Origin: Bordetella sp. LUAb4
GTDB lineage: Bacteria > Pseudomonadota > Gammaproteobacteria > Burkholderiales > Burkholderiaceae_B
Direction of reading: 5' to 3'
DNA: 64,000 bases
NCBI RefSeq assembly: GCF_021325795.1
Contig: NZ_JAHPZX010000012.1
Span: 1-64,000 of the forward strand
Made by a program: the position numbers and the translations under genes. Below are positions 63,925-64,000 of this stretch, in pieces. The notes under the pieces were generated by a model that was not told where the DNA came from, did not search any database, and worked only from the letters and a program-made list of their open reading frames with translations. Numbering within the stretch: position 1 is the first letter of the stretch; each line of letters opens with the position of its first letter.

Positions 63925-64000
63925 ACTAGCATCTCATTTCTGATCGCTATTGTTTTTGAAGGCTTCCAACCCCGTTCGTGCCAAGCAAAGAACCCCGAGC

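Overview
This looks like a chromosomal segment of a GC-rich betaproteobacterium of the Bordetella/Achromobacter type (Alcaligenaceae). The evidence is content and style: three orphan 'Bug' (tripartite tricarboxylate transporter) periplasmic binding proteins, several LysR/IclR/GntR regulators beside small catabolic operons, two giant glycine-rich autotransporters, and GC-skewed codon use. The genus is an inference; no rRNA or tRNA gene is present to anchor it.

Layout. 0.2-2.8 kb: sulfur/amino-acid PLP enzymes (class V aminotransferase, then O-acetylhomoserine sulfhydrylase) on the minus strand. 3.0-10.8 kb: amino-acid ABC binding protein plus a fused double permease, an N-carbamoyl-D-amino-acid hydrolase-like enzyme, and an oppositely oriented pair (class V aminotransferase, peptide-type binding protein). 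11.1-14.4 kb: a receiver-only response regulator with a clear terminator, a DUF2946 + PepSY membrane pair, and a DUF1090 protein. 14.5-16.8 kb: FMN-dependent lactate dehydrogenase-like enzyme divergent from a LysR regulator.

16.9-26.4 kb is the most unusual part. A tightly coupled plus-strand operon encodes a NUDIX hydrolase, FkbM-like methyltransferase, APH-fold kinase, radical SAM enzyme, asparagine-synthetase-like ligase and GT1 glycosyltransferase. It is followed by a CmcI-like methyltransferase/hydroxylase, a second APH-fold kinase carrying in-frame hexanucleotide microsatellites, and a small polysaccharide deacetylase. I read this as an undescribed small-molecule biosynthetic cluster, possibly for a glycosylated or amidated product.

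26.5-39.3 kb is catabolic. It holds an aldolase/amidohydrolase/Bug operon with a LysR regulator. Next comes a Baeyer-Villiger set (esterase, IclR, SDR, BVMO, Bug protein) that could together convert alcohol to ketone to ester to acid plus alcohol. An SDR/MFS pair with a GntR regulator ends this part.

39.5-61.4 kb is sensing and surface: a chemoreceptor, a 7TMR-type histidine kinase with a LuxR-family response regulator, and two convergent paralogous autotransporters of about 2,350 and 2,170 residues. Between the autotransporters lie a SARP/TPR regulator and a methyltransferase. 61.7-64.0 kb holds an 11-bp tandem array, a third Bug protein, a 20-bp perfect hairpin, and a gene for an HxsA-type His-Xaa-Ser repeat protein. 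The radical SAM partners HxsB/HxsC and HxsD, if present, would lie outside the window.

Two genes (the carbamoylase-like enzyme and the LysR regulator) are each followed by five 13-bp tandem repeats that begin exactly at the stop codon, a shared architecture I cannot explain from known elements.
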